Assembly (NCBI RefSeq): GCF_017302985.1
Contig: NZ_JAFIMU010000007.1
Span: 496,001-560,000, forward strand
Length of the DNA: 64,000 nt
Reading direction: 5' to 3'
Source: Corallococcus macrosporus
Lineage (GTDB): Bacteria > Myxococcota > Myxococcia > Myxococcales > Myxococcaceae
Part shown: in pieces, positions 40,842 through 49,319 of the stretch
Numbering within the stretch: the stretch's first letter is position 1
Layout: each line of letters starts with the position of its first letter
Notes under the pieces: model-generated
What the model saw: the letters and a program-made list of their open reading frames with translations, nothing else
The model's database searches: none
What the model was told of the DNA's origin: nothing
Made by a program: the position numbers and the translations under genes

Positions 40842-42605
40842 ATGACCACCGCTCGCACCCAGACGACCCTTCCGGAGACGCAGCGCGGACCGGCCGAGCG
40901 GCTGCTCGACGTGGTGCTCGGCGGCTCCGCCCACCTGTGGCACCACCGCCCGGGCCTGGACGTGAACGGCACCTGGGTGGCCGCCGCCAGCGCGGACGCG
41001 AAGGCGCACGCGCGCGGCCGCAAGGTGGCGCCGGGCCTGTTCGTGCCCGCGGCGGTGAAGCTGTACGGCCAGCTCCTGGAGCTCTACCGCCTCAACCCCA
41101 CGCTGATGGCGCACTTCGCGTCGTACGCGCTGACGCAGACGGACTGGCGCGACCTGAAGGTGGCCACCTGCGCGCTGATGCTGGTGCAGGAGCACGCGGG
41201 CCAGCCCGTGCGCGACGGCGAGGGCGCGGTCGCCTTCCACGACGACGACTACCGCGCCATCGGCGAGGCCATGGTGCTGCACTACGTGCGCCGCTCCACG
41301 CGGATGCTCACGCCCAAGGCCGTGCTGCGCGTGGCGGAGCTGCTGGAGACGCCGGAGATTGCCCGCCTCAACCGCGCCGCGGGCTTCGGTGACCCCGCGT
41401 CGCGCAAGCCGCCGCTGGGCCGCTGGAAGCGCGTGGCGCAGAAGTGGCTGGCCGCGCGCGAGGCGAACCTGCCCATGCTCCAGGGCCTGGTGAAGGCGGG
41501 CTACAAGGAGACGCTGAAGAAGCTTGCGCGCAAGGCGGGCTACAAGCCCCAGTCGCAGGGCTTCTTCGAGGTGCTCGGCTGGAAGCAGAAGCAGGCGGAC
41601 GGGGGTCACCGGCAGGTGGGCCTGCAGGGCCTGACGCTGGTGAAGCGCGAGCGCTTCGACGGCCTCTCCGAGGCGGAGATCTGCGAGTGGATTGAACTGG
41701 AGCGGCTCTCCTACAAGGAGGTCGTGGGCCGGCTGCCGAAGGACGTGGGCCTCACGCCCGCCATCCTGGCGACGCTGCTGCCGTCGCTGTCGGACCGCGA
41801 CCTGCGGCTGATGACGCCCACGCTGGAGGACCTGGGCCTGCTGCAGGAGCCGTCCGTGAAGGCGCGCTGGGAGCGGGCGGTGGCGAACGCCACGGATCAG
41901 CGCTCGCTGAACATCGCGAAGAACGTCCGGAGCGAGGACGTGCGTCGCAAGCTGGAGGAGGCGAGCGACAACGCGGTGAAGAAGGCGGTGGCGGAGGCGA
42001 CGGCGGAGACGGACGTGCGGGTGATGTTCCTCATCGACAAGTCGGGCTCCATGGAGGGCGCCATCGAGCAGTCCAAGGAGGCGCTGTCGCGCATCCTCGC
42101 GGGCTTCCCGATGGACAAGCTGCACGTGGCGGCGTTCGACACCATGGGCACGGTGCTCAAGCCCAAGGCAGCGAACCGCACGGCGGTGCAGCACATGCTG
42201 GCCGGGCTGAAGGCGTCTGGCGGCACGGTGCACGCGGCCGGTGTGCACGCGCTGCACCGCGCCGGGGTGCGCATCCCGGCGGAGGCGAAGCTGGTGGTGA
42301 TGGTGGTGGGTGACGAGGCGGGCGAGGCGGGCGACCAGTTCGCCCGGGCCTTCCACGCGTGTGGCTACAGCGTGGCGGCCCTGGCGCTGCTGGTGAGCGT
42401 GGCGGGGGCGCGCGGCAACACGGTGCGCTCGGGCGCGAAGCAACTGGGCGTGCCCTTCAGCGAGGTGAACGTGGAGCAGTTCGCGGACCCGTACCAGGTG
42501 CCGCGTGTGCTCCAGGCGCTGATGGACGCGCCGCGCGAGGCGGGGGCCAGCCAGTCCGGCTGGGTGGACCGGGTGATGAGCACGCCGCTGTTGAAGGTGG
42601 CGTGA
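40842..42605 (+). CDS. Ro60-like helical-repeat/vWA protein
   Basis: A 587-residue cytoplasmic protein. The first 380 residues are alpha-helical repeats (KLYGQLLELYRLNPTLMAHFA, LLETPEIARLNRAAGF, GLTPAILATLLPSLSD). Residues 390-560 are a von Willebrand A domain with an intact MIDAS DKSGSM at 399-404. Length and order match bacterial Ro60/Rsr proteins, which bind Y RNAs and feed structured RNAs to nucleases, but I cannot confirm a TROVE module by eye, so this is a careful analogy. A ribosome-binding-site hairpin precedes it, and an Arg-rich gene 16 nt on is co-transcribed. Confidence 0.78.
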   Translation: MTTARTQTTLPETQRGPAERLLDVVLGGSAHLWHHRPGLDVNGTWVAAASADAKAHARGRKVAPGLFVPAAVKLYGQLLELYRLNPTLMAHFASYALTQTDWRDLKVATCALMLVQEHAGQPVRDGEGAVAFHDDDYRAIGEAMVLHYVRRSTRMLTPKAVLRVAELLETPEIARLNRAAGFGDPASRKPPLGRWKRVAQKWLAAREANLPMLQGLVKAGYKETLKKLARKAGYKPQSQGFFEVLGWKQKQADGGHRQVGLQGLTLVKRERFDGLSEAEICEWIELERLSYKEVVGRLPKDVGLTPAILATLLPSLSDRDLRLMTPTLEDLGLLQEPSVKARWERAVANATDQRSLNIAKNVRSEDVRRKLEEASDNAVKKAVAEATAETDVRVMFLIDKSGSMEGAIEQSKEALSRILAGFPMDKLHVAAFDTMGTVLKPKAANRTAVQHMLAGLKASGGTVHAAGVHALHRAGVRIPAEAKLVVMVVGDEAGEAGDQFARAFHACGYSVAALALLVSVAGARGNTVRSGAKQLGVPFSEVNVEQFADPYQVPRVLQALMDAPREAGASQSGWVDRVMSTPLLKVA

Positions 42606-42621
42606 AGAAGGAGGCAGGGGC

Positions 42622-43989
42622 GTGGACTACCGGAAGCTGCTCGGGAAGGTGGAGTCGGCGGTGCTGCCGTATTTCGGCGGCGGGACCGTGGACGCGCCTT
42701 CACGCCGCCTGCGCGTCACCCTGCCCGTCGCCCCGGGCTGGTGGCGTTTCGAGGTGAAGGGCCGCGAGGCCACCGCGAAAGAGCCGGCGTCTCCAGAAGG
42801 GCTGGAGGCGCTGCCGCGCGTGCGGGGCCATGTCTGGGGGACGCGGCTGGTGCGCGAGGGCGCGGTGGCGGAGGCCCTATCGTTGATGCCGGAGGAGGAG
42901 CCGCCGCGCCTGTCGCCGGTGACGGCGCGCCGCTGGCATGACGGCACGCTGCTCTTCGAGGGCGTGGAGTTCGAAAGCGAGGCGGAGGAGGCGGCGCGCC
43001 GGGCGCTGGAGGAGGACCGGGCGCTGGGGGACGCGCGGGGCGTGAGCGCGTCGCTGCGCGCGGCGTTCGGCTTCGCGGTGCTGGAGGCAGCGTCGCGGGG
43101 CATGGGCATCCCGTTCGCGCCCGTGGAGGCCCGAGCGCGGGTGCTCGACGTGGCGCGCGAGGGACGCGCGGAGGCGGAGCGTTGCCTGCGCGCATTGGCG
43201 GAGGAGCGCGTGCGCTTCCTGCGGATGCAGGCGGAGCAGGAGGCCCGGCGCGAGGCGGAGGCCCATGCGCGGTCACGTGCGTGGACAGACCTTGAGCACG
43301 GGTCGCCAGCGGTCTGGCGGGACGCGGAGGGACGCGAGATCGCCCGGCCGTTGTCGGGCCGTGAGCGTGAACGCTGGGACGCCCTCCACGGAGTCGGCGC
43401 GCGCGAGTGGACGCACCCGGAGTTCGGCGTGCGAGAGGCCTCATCGGACGCGGAGGCGCATGCGCGGACGGCCTGGCGGGACTCGAACGGCCGAGCGACC
43501 GCGCGGACCGTTCGGGGGCGCGAACGCGGAGAAGCGTGGCGGGACGCGGACGTTCGCGAGGCCGCGCGGGCCATGTCGGAGCGAGAGCGAGGGGAAGTCT
43601 GGCGAGACGCGGACGGCCGCGGGCACGAGACGCGGGAGGCGCGACGGGATGCCTCCGCTCGCGCATCGAGCGTGCGTGACGGACGGGGCCACGGGCGACA
43701 CGGGCACCGGCGCGCGGAGCCGGACGCCGGTGCGTGGGTGGAGCGTGCGCTCGACAAGGCCGGGGCGCGGCTGCTTGGCCATCGCCGGCTGGGGGATGGC
43801 CTCCTGGAGGTCGTCTACGCGTTCATGGGCGAGCGCTTCGTCACGGTGGTGGAGGCCGCGACGCTGCGCGTGCGCGACGCGGGCGTGTGCCTGGCGGGCG
43901 CGGACACCCAGGTCACGCTGGAGAGCCTGCCGTCGGTGCTCCGGGAGGCCATCGAAACGGACGCGCTGGTCATCACCCGGCACGTCTGA
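42622..43989 (+). CDS. Unknown protein with Arg/Glu-rich repeats
   Basis: A 455-residue protein starting at GTG 42622 with AAGGAGG 7 nt upstream. Residues 1-190 form a compact mixed domain (LRVTLPVAPGWWRFEV, FGFAVLEAASRGMG). Residues 190-375 are extremely Arg/Glu/Ala-rich with loose repeats (AWRDADVREAARAMSERERGE and similar, about three copies). Residues 375-455 form a second folded part (LLEVVYAFMGERFVTVVEAATLRVRDAG). I do not recognise a family. The basic middle could bind RNA or an acidic partner. It sits between the Ro60-like and JAMM genes on the same strand. Confidence 0.78.
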   Translation: MDYRKLLGKVESAVLPYFGGGTVDAPSRRLRVTLPVAPGWWRFEVKGREATAKEPASPEGLEALPRVRGHVWGTRLVREGAVAEALSLMPEEEPPRLSPVTARRWHDGTLLFEGVEFESEAEEAARRALEEDRALGDARGVSASLRAAFGFAVLEAASRGMGIPFAPVEARARVLDVAREGRAEAERCLRALAEERVRFLRMQAEQEARREAEAHARSRAWTDLEHGSPAVWRDAEGREIARPLSGRERERWDALHGVGAREWTHPEFGVREASSDAEAHARTAWRDSNGRATARTVRGRERGEAWRDADVREAARAMSERERGEVWRDADGRGHETREARRDASARASSVRDGRGHGRHGHRRAEPDAGAWVERALDKAGARLLGHRRLGDGLLEVVYAFMGERFVTVVEAATLRVRDAGVCLAGADTQVTLESLPSVLREAIETDALVITRHV

Positions 43990-44052
43990 AACGCGCGTGT
44001 CCGACCGGGCCCGTTCCCCACGTCGGTACGGGCCATTCGGAGGAAGAACTTC

Positions 44053-44481
44053 ATGTCGACGACGCGCGAGGTGTGCCTGCTCATCGGACCGGAGGACGCG
44101 GTGCTCTGGGGGGACTCCTTCGACGACCCCGTGGCGCTTCCGGACTCCCGCGCACGGTGGGAGGCCATCTGGAGCCTGCGGGACACGCTCGTGGAGATCA
44201 CCCACAGCCACCCGGAGGGCCCCCTCGGCTTCTCCCAGGAGGACGAGACGACCATGGCCGCGCTCCAGGTGGCGCTGGGCCGGCCGCTGCGCTTCTCCGT
44301 GGTGGCCCCCGACGGCATGCTGGTCCGCATCGGCGGCGAGGACGTGCTCGTGCGCGACGAGCCCGCGTGGGCCGCGGCGCTGCGCATCGCCTCGGGGCTG
44401 ATGTACGGCCGTCCCCGGGCCGCCCCCACCCTGCTCCAGGAAGACGGCCTGCTGGTGGACAGCGCCCACCGCAAGCCGTGA
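44053..44481 (+). CDS. JAMM-type metalloprotease-like protein
   Basis: A 142-residue protein with GGAGGAAG upstream of the ATG. It carries the zinc motif H-x-H-x7-S-x2-D at H51/H53/S61/D64 (HSHPEGPLGFSQED), the signature of the JAB/MPN+ family that cleaves isopeptide bonds or C-terminal tails of ubiquitin-like proteins. A glutamate (E37 or E48) would complete the site, but I cannot decide which. It ends a three-gene set with the Ro60-like and Arg-rich proteins. Substrate unknown; a candidate ubiquitin-like/E1 pair lies 7.6 kb away. Confidence 0.75.
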   Translation: MSTTREVCLLIGPEDAVLWGDSFDDPVALPDSRARWEAIWSLRDTLVEITHSHPEGPLGFSQEDETTMAALQVALGRPLRFSVVAPDGMLVRIGGEDVLVRDEPAWAAALRIASGLMYGRPRAAPTLLQEDGLLVDSAHRKP

Positions 44482-44489
44482 ACCGCTTC

Positions 44490-45659
44490 TCAGCCCGGCA
44501 GCAGGATGATGCGGGCGATCTCCGGCGGCGCGGCGACGCGCATGGGCGGCCCCACGAAGCCGCACCCGCGGCTGACGTAGAGGTGGGACTCGGCCAGCCG
44601 GCTCAGGCCCGCGTTCTGCTCGCCCCAGATGAGGTGGCCCACCACGGTGCCCGGGAACATCTGCCCGCCGTGCGTATGGCCTGAAATCTGGAGCCCCAGG
44701 CCGCGCTGCGCCACCACCTCGAAGTTGGAGGGCTGGTGCGCCAGCAGCACCGACGCACGGTCCGGCCTGCGCCCCTGGAGCGCCGCGTCCAGGTCATAGC
44801 CGGGCTCACCGAACCGGCTCGCGCTCCAGTCGTCCACGCCGATGAGGTCGAACGACGCGCCCGCGTCCCCGATGGACACGGTGCGGTTGCGCAGCACGGT
44901 GATGCCCAGCCCCCGGACGAACTCCGTCCACGCCTCCACGCCGGAGTAGTAGTCGTGGTTGCCGGTGACGAAGTACGCGCCGTGCCGGGCCTTCAGCGCG
45001 CCGAAGCCGCCCACGTACGGGCCCAGCTCCCGCACCGTGCCGTCCACCAGGTCGCCCGTCACCGCGATGAGGTCCGGCTTGAGTGCGTTGGCGCGCGCCA
45101 CCAGCTCGTCCACGAAGCGGCGCTGCAACACGCCGCCGATGTGGATGTCCGTGAGCTGCACCAGCGTGAAGCCCTCCAGCGCCTTGGGCAGACCGGGCAG
45201 CCGCACCGGGATGTCGCGCACGTCCGGCGGATGGAACGCGCGCCAGGCGCCGAAGCTGCTCACCGTCGCGCCCGCCACGGTGGCGCCCGCGGCCATCCCT
45301 CGAGCGAGGAAGGCCCGGCGCTCCGGGGACGGCGGCTCCGGCGCCTTGCGCACCCGGGCGAGCACGGCCCGCACCACGTCCAGCCCCAGGGTGAACATGA
45401 GCAGGTAGAGCACCAGCCCCATCCACACCAGCAGCACGATGCCCGTCCACCACGCGGCCTCGGAGGAGAACATCGCGCCCACCATCCGGGCGCCCAGGGA
45501 GCCCACGAGCCCCCCGGCGAAGAGCCCCATCCCCACGCGGCGCAGCGCCTTGTGCGCCGTCACGTCGCGCACCAGGCGGCGGTACAGGTAGACGTGCGCC
45601 ACCGCGAGCAGCGCGGTGACGGGCACGAGGAACAGCGCCATCCGGAGCCATTGGGGCAT
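44490..45659 (-). CDS. Membrane-anchored metallophosphoesterase
   Basis: A 389-residue protein. Four hydrophobic segments lie in the first 140 residues, with a Tat-like RRAFLARG before the last. The catalytic domain (155-389) has all calcineurin-like motifs: LTDIHIGG (D171, H173), TGDLVDG (202), GNHD (233-236), AHQP (307-310) and SGHTHGGQ (326-333). YkuE-like proteins are close relatives. A two-metal phosphodiester or pyrophosphate hydrolase facing the periplasm is likely. Substrate unknown. It ends 9 nt after the convergent JAMM gene. Confidence 0.92.
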   Translation of the reverse strand: MPQWLRMALFLVPVTALLAVAHVYLYRRLVRDVTAHKALRRVGMGLFAGGLVGSLGARMVGAMFSSEAAWWTGIVLLVWMGLVLYLLMFTLGLDVVRAVLARVRKAPEPPSPERRAFLARGMAAGATVAGATVSSFGAWRAFHPPDVRDIPVRLPGLPKALEGFTLVQLTDIHIGGVLQRRFVDELVARANALKPDLIAVTGDLVDGTVRELGPYVGGFGALKARHGAYFVTGNHDYYSGVEAWTEFVRGLGITVLRNRTVSIGDAGASFDLIGVDDWSASRFGEPGYDLDAALQGRRPDRASVLLAHQPSNFEVVAQRGLGLQISGHTHGGQMFPGTVVGHLIWGEQNAGLSRLAESHLYVSRGCGFVGPPMRVAAPPEIARIILLPG

Positions 45660-45671
45660 GAAGGCCGCGTC

Positions 45672-45929
45672 CTACCCGCGCAGGAGCCGGTCCACGAGCG
45701 CCACGTACTGCTGCTTCGCGGCGTCCTTCGCCAGCCCCTTGCGGCCGGCCCACGCGTCGTACTTCGCGCGGCCCTTGATATCGAGCATGCCGGGGCGCTT
45801 GCCCTGCACGTCCCCTTCGGTGCCCTGCTTGTAGAGGGAGTACAGCTCCAGCAGCGTGTCGTTCGAGGGGGCCTTGGACAGCGTCTTCACCCGGCTCTGG
45901 GCGGCGCTGAAGTCATCATCGAGGGCCAT
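45672..45929 (-). CDS. Acyl-CoA-binding protein
   Basis: An 85-residue four-helix protein of the ACBP family that carries medium- to long-chain acyl-CoA esters in the cytosol. The core YSLYKQGTEGDVQG and PGMLDIKGRAKYDAW matches the family signature including the binding Tyr, Lys and Trp. It lies 12 nt before the metallophosphoesterase gene on the same strand and may share its transcript. Confidence 0.95.
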   Translation of the reverse strand: MALDDDFSAAQSRVKTLSKAPSNDTLLELYSLYKQGTEGDVQGKRPGMLDIKGRAKYDAWAGRKGLAKDAAKQQYVALVDRLLRG

Positions 45930-45974
45930 GCGCGGTCTCCGGCAAGCGTGTGCCGGAGACCTTAACAGCCTGCT

Positions 45975-46490
45975 TTACATCGTCGGCAGCCAAAGGTGGC
46001 GGATGTCCTCTGGCAGCTGGGCGCTCACGTCCTCCGCCTCACCTTCGCTGATCTGATGGCGGACGGCGTCCATCACCGCGCGCACCACGGGCTCCACCGC
46101 ATCCGGATGCAGCGCCAGGTCCTCGCCCACCTGTTTCAGGAGCTCGTCGCGGCCGAACTTCTCCGGACGGGGTTCGGCGTCGTGGCGCTCACAGCGGTGC
46201 AGCAACTCCGTGAGCTTGCGCGGCAGTTGTGCCTCCAGGTCCTGCGACTCCTCCGCCTGGATGCGCTGCTCCAGGCCGCAGAGCACGGAGACGGCCGCCT
46301 GCTGGGCGACGCTCGGAGACATGCCGCCCCGCTCGCAGAGGTGGTCGATGAAGCGGGCATACGTCTGACTGGCCCGCATCGCACTGCGTCGCGCACGCCG
46401 CTCCTCGATGGACAGCTCGCGCCGCTCCTCCGCAGGCTCCTCGTCCTGGGGTGTGCCCGAACGGCGCTGCGGATCACGGTCTTCAGCCAT
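45975..46490 (-). CDS. DUF2267 protein
   Basis: A 171-residue soluble protein. The first 35 residues are charged and disordered. The rest fits DUF2267: ASQTYARFIDHLCERGGMSPSVAQQAAVSVLCGLEQRI and QLPEDIRHLWLPTM at the end, which match the duplicated helical half-domains of the family. It contains two half repeats (about 38-95 and 105-171). Function unknown. It begins an operon-like series with ACBP and the metallophosphoesterase. Confidence 0.85.
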   Translation of the reverse strand: MAEDRDPQRRSGTPQDEEPAEERRELSIEERRARRSAMRASQTYARFIDHLCERGGMSPSVAQQAAVSVLCGLEQRIQAEESQDLEAQLPRKLTELLHRCERHDAEPRPEKFGRDELLKQVGEDLALHPDAVEPVVRAVMDAVRHQISEGEAEDVSAQLPEDIRHLWLPTM

Positions 46491-46593
46491 GGGGGTTCCT
46501 CCCTGTCGGTCCCGGTGGGTAACAGGGTGCCCATGCCCGTCCCGGCGGGCACGTCATCGCGGACTGCTGGACTGTCCGCCGGCTGCCCGGCTG

Positions 46594-48942
46594 CTAGGCG
46601 GCCACGCGCCGGACGTAGGTGTCCCAGAGGGCGCCGAAGAAGAAGCCGCCGAAGCGGGCCAGGGCCTCCGCCCGGTGCACGCCGTCCCGGGCGTTGAGGA
46701 CCCGAAGGGTGGTGAGCTGGCGGGCGAACTCCTCCGCCGTCAGCCGCAGGAAGCCCCGGCCGATGCACGGCGCCTCCGGACCGTCTCCCCGGTGCAGGGA
46801 CACGAACAGCGTCGTGGTGTCCTTCCACAGGTCCAGGCCCGGGTCGTCGTAGAGGTCCTTGTAGCCCTCCAGGTAGTACGTCTCCCCGGCCTCGCTGAGC
46901 AGGTGGAGCAGGTACTCCATCCGCTGACCACCCGGCCGAGCGTGCTCGCGGGTCATCAGGCGCAGCTCGCCGCGCGTCACCACCAGCGGGCGGGACGACA
47001 GCACCGGCGCCGTCACCGTGCCCATCAGCTTCAGGGGGTGGCGCTCGTCGCGCAGCGTCGCGTCCAGGTCCTCCGCCGTCACGGTGAGCACGAAGCGCAG
47101 GGGCGTGGCGTCGTCGCGCTCCGGGTCGCCCGCCTCCAGGTGCGGGGCCTTCACGTCACCGGACACGAAGCCGTGCATCGTCTCCGTGAAGCGGACGCCC
47201 ACGGGCCCGGGGGCCGGACGGGCCTCCGCCTCCGGCAGCGGCGCGTAGTCGATGGTCCATCCGTAACGCCGGGCCATCAGCGCGCAGGCGCGCTCGGCGA
47301 CCGCGGAGATGGTGAGCAGCGGGTTGATGCCCAGCGAGCGCGGCACCACCGAGCCGTCGGACACGTACAGCCCCTCGTGCACCGCGCGGCCGGAGGCGCC
47401 GGAGAAGACGCGCCCTTCGTGGTCCACCACGCCGTCCTCCGCCCGGTCGCCCATGACACAGCCGCCCAGCGGATGCGTGCACAGCAGCTCCTTGCCGAAG
47501 GCCTCGGACCAGAGCGGGTAGCGCACGAAGGTGCCGCCCAGCGCGGCGGTGGCCCGGCGCAGGCGCTCCTCGATGCGGGTGAGCTGCGGATCGCGTCCGG
47601 CGTCCGGCCAGTGCAGGCGCACGCGGTCGTGCTCCAGCCGCAGCTCGCCCTTGCCCTCGTCGTGGGACATCACCATCAGCGTCTGCGTGTGCTCCACCGC
47701 GCCGTGGTCCGGACCGCGCACCAGGCTGTCCGCCTGACGCAGCCGCTCCTGCACCCAGTCCAGGATGCCCTCATCGGTGTCCTCGCCCACCAGCGCCGCG
47801 GCCCCCGCGAGCGCCGCGGGCATCAGCGACGCGAGCGCGCCGGGGATGGCGCCCTCTTCGATGATCATCCCCTCGTCCAGCCGCGCGGTGTCGCGCTGGT
47901 CGATGACGCCCGCGATGCAGGGGCCCACCGGGTCGCGCGTCTCGTGGTCCTGCTCGCCGTGGCCCACGCCGTGGACGGGCATGTCCAGGTTGTAGCCGAA
48001 GGCCAGCACGTCGCCGTTGCTGCTGAAGCGGTGGCCCAGCTTCGAGGACACGGACAGGCCGCGTTCGCGCGAGCGCAGCAGGATTTCCGCCGTGCCCATG
48101 GTGCCCGCCGCGAGGATGACCTTGTCCGCGGTGAGCCAGGCATCCGGCGCGTCGAAGCGCTCGCGGCCGGTGTTGAGGGGGCGGTAATAGACGCGCCACT
48201 TCGCGCCGTCCGGCACCACCGCGCGCACCGCCACCTCGGTGAAGATGCGGGCCCCGTGCGCGTGGGCATCCGGCAGGTAGTTCATGAGCACGGTGTTCTT
48301 CGCGCCGGTGTTGCAGCCCGTGGCGCAGTCACCGCACAGCGAGCACCCCGGCTGCCGCACGCCCGCGGCGTTGACGCCCGCCTCGAACGTCACCGCCACC
48401 GGAGGCCGCGTCAGCCGTCCGCCCAGCTTCTCCGCGGAGATGCCGAACGTCTTGAGCTTCTGCAGGGGCGGATGGTCCTCCGGGTACGGCAGCGGCCGCA
48501 GCATCAGCTCCGCGTGCGCGAAGCCGTCCTCCAGCAGGCCGTGCACGTCGGCGCGCAGGGCCTCCGGCCAGCGGGGATCCTCGAACACGCGAGGGTCGGG
48601 CCGCATCGTCACGCCGGCGTTGATGAGCGACGTGCCGCCCAGGCCGCAGCCGTCGATGACGGACACGTCGCCGTTGCGGTGGACTTCAATCAGACCCGTG
48701 GGGCTGCCCACGTCCAGGTCGCCCTGGCCCGGGGCGCAGTGGAGCTGGAACTCGGCCACGGCCTGCGCGGGCGTGCGAGGCATCTCTCCCGGGTGCATCT
48801 CCCGGCCCCGCTCCAGCACGCAGACCTGCTGTCCCGCGCGCGCCAGCCGGCTGGCGGAGATGCCGCCGCCATAGCCAGACCCCACGACGACCACGGGGTA
48901 GTGTGATGCCAGCTCGCTCCACGGGGACGACAGCCTGCGCAT
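46594..48942 (-). CDS. GMC-type oxidoreductase with extra C-terminal domain
   Basis: A 782-residue flavoprotein related to cholesterol-oxidase-like enzymes. FAD-binding GSGYGGG is at 21-27, GCGLGGTSLINAG at about 98-110, and the active-site end THPLGGCVMGD with GLYVSDGSVVPRSLGINPLLTISA. A C-x2-C-x2-C-x3-C cluster (C200, C203, C206, C210) resembles a [4Fe-4S] ligand set and is typical of this branch. The last 200 residues (after about 580) form an extra beta-rich domain beyond normal GMC length. It probably oxidises a sterol or hydrophobic alcohol. It lies alone on the minus strand. Confidence 0.9.
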   Translation of the reverse strand: MRRLSSPWSELASHYPVVVVGSGYGGGISASRLARAGQQVCVLERGREMHPGEMPRTPAQAVAEFQLHCAPGQGDLDVGSPTGLIEVHRNGDVSVIDGCGLGGTSLINAGVTMRPDPRVFEDPRWPEALRADVHGLLEDGFAHAELMLRPLPYPEDHPPLQKLKTFGISAEKLGGRLTRPPVAVTFEAGVNAAGVRQPGCSLCGDCATGCNTGAKNTVLMNYLPDAHAHGARIFTEVAVRAVVPDGAKWRVYYRPLNTGRERFDAPDAWLTADKVILAAGTMGTAEILLRSRERGLSVSSKLGHRFSSNGDVLAFGYNLDMPVHGVGHGEQDHETRDPVGPCIAGVIDQRDTARLDEGMIIEEGAIPGALASLMPAALAGAAALVGEDTDEGILDWVQERLRQADSLVRGPDHGAVEHTQTLMVMSHDEGKGELRLEHDRVRLHWPDAGRDPQLTRIEERLRRATAALGGTFVRYPLWSEAFGKELLCTHPLGGCVMGDRAEDGVVDHEGRVFSGASGRAVHEGLYVSDGSVVPRSLGINPLLTISAVAERACALMARRYGWTIDYAPLPEAEARPAPGPVGVRFTETMHGFVSGDVKAPHLEAGDPERDDATPLRFVLTVTAEDLDATLRDERHPLKLMGTVTAPVLSSRPLVVTRGELRLMTREHARPGGQRMEYLLHLLSEAGETYYLEGYKDLYDDPGLDLWKDTTTLFVSLHRGDGPEAPCIGRGFLRLTAEEFARQLTTLRVLNARDGVHRAEALARFGGFFFGALWDTYVRRVAA

Positions 48943-49319
48943 GCTCGCTCCTGGCGGCCTGACCGCCGCCTTCTTCCGGTTGCTGCCTTTTATTCCCCAC
49001 CGCTGACGTCAGGGCGGGGGCCGCATGCTGCGCGGTTCAACGGCACGGATCCACTCCCCGTCCGGTCAGAGCCCCTGCCTGTCCTCCTGGACAGGCCCCC
49101 TCCTGCCCGCCCGAACAGCAGGCGGCCCACCTGACCGGTCGGGTCCTGCCGGACAGACGTGAAGGACGCGCGTTCTTGAGCGGAAATCCGCCGCGGCCTG
49201 GCCCCGGGCCCGGTCCGTCCAAACCTGTCCGACTGTCGGACAGGTTCGCGCGGTGCGCCGCCGGCGGGGGGCCGGACTCAAGTCCTTGGGATCCAGAAGA
49301 AGCGGCGCACCACCCGACT
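48943..49319. other. 377-nt gap with palindrome
   Basis: Between the GMC gene and the nfi stop. It holds palindrome copy 4 (49222-49246) and CCTGCC/GGACAG-like partial repeats near 49080-49160. No gene, RNA or clear terminator is seen. Confidence 0.6.
49222..49246. repeat. 25-nt palindrome, copy 4
   Basis: Perfect arms AACCTGTCCGAC and GTCGGACAGGTT around a central T, 32 kb from copy 3. Confidence 0.9.

Noticed and set aside
46534-46551. TGCCCG/CGGGCA hairpin after the GMC gene as terminator
   Set aside because: Only six base pairs and no T-run; at this GC such pairs arise by chance.
13875-49246. The four palindromes as ordinary terminators
   Set aside because: No T-run follows on either strand, and copy 2 and copy 3 lie close together in one gap, which terminators do not need.
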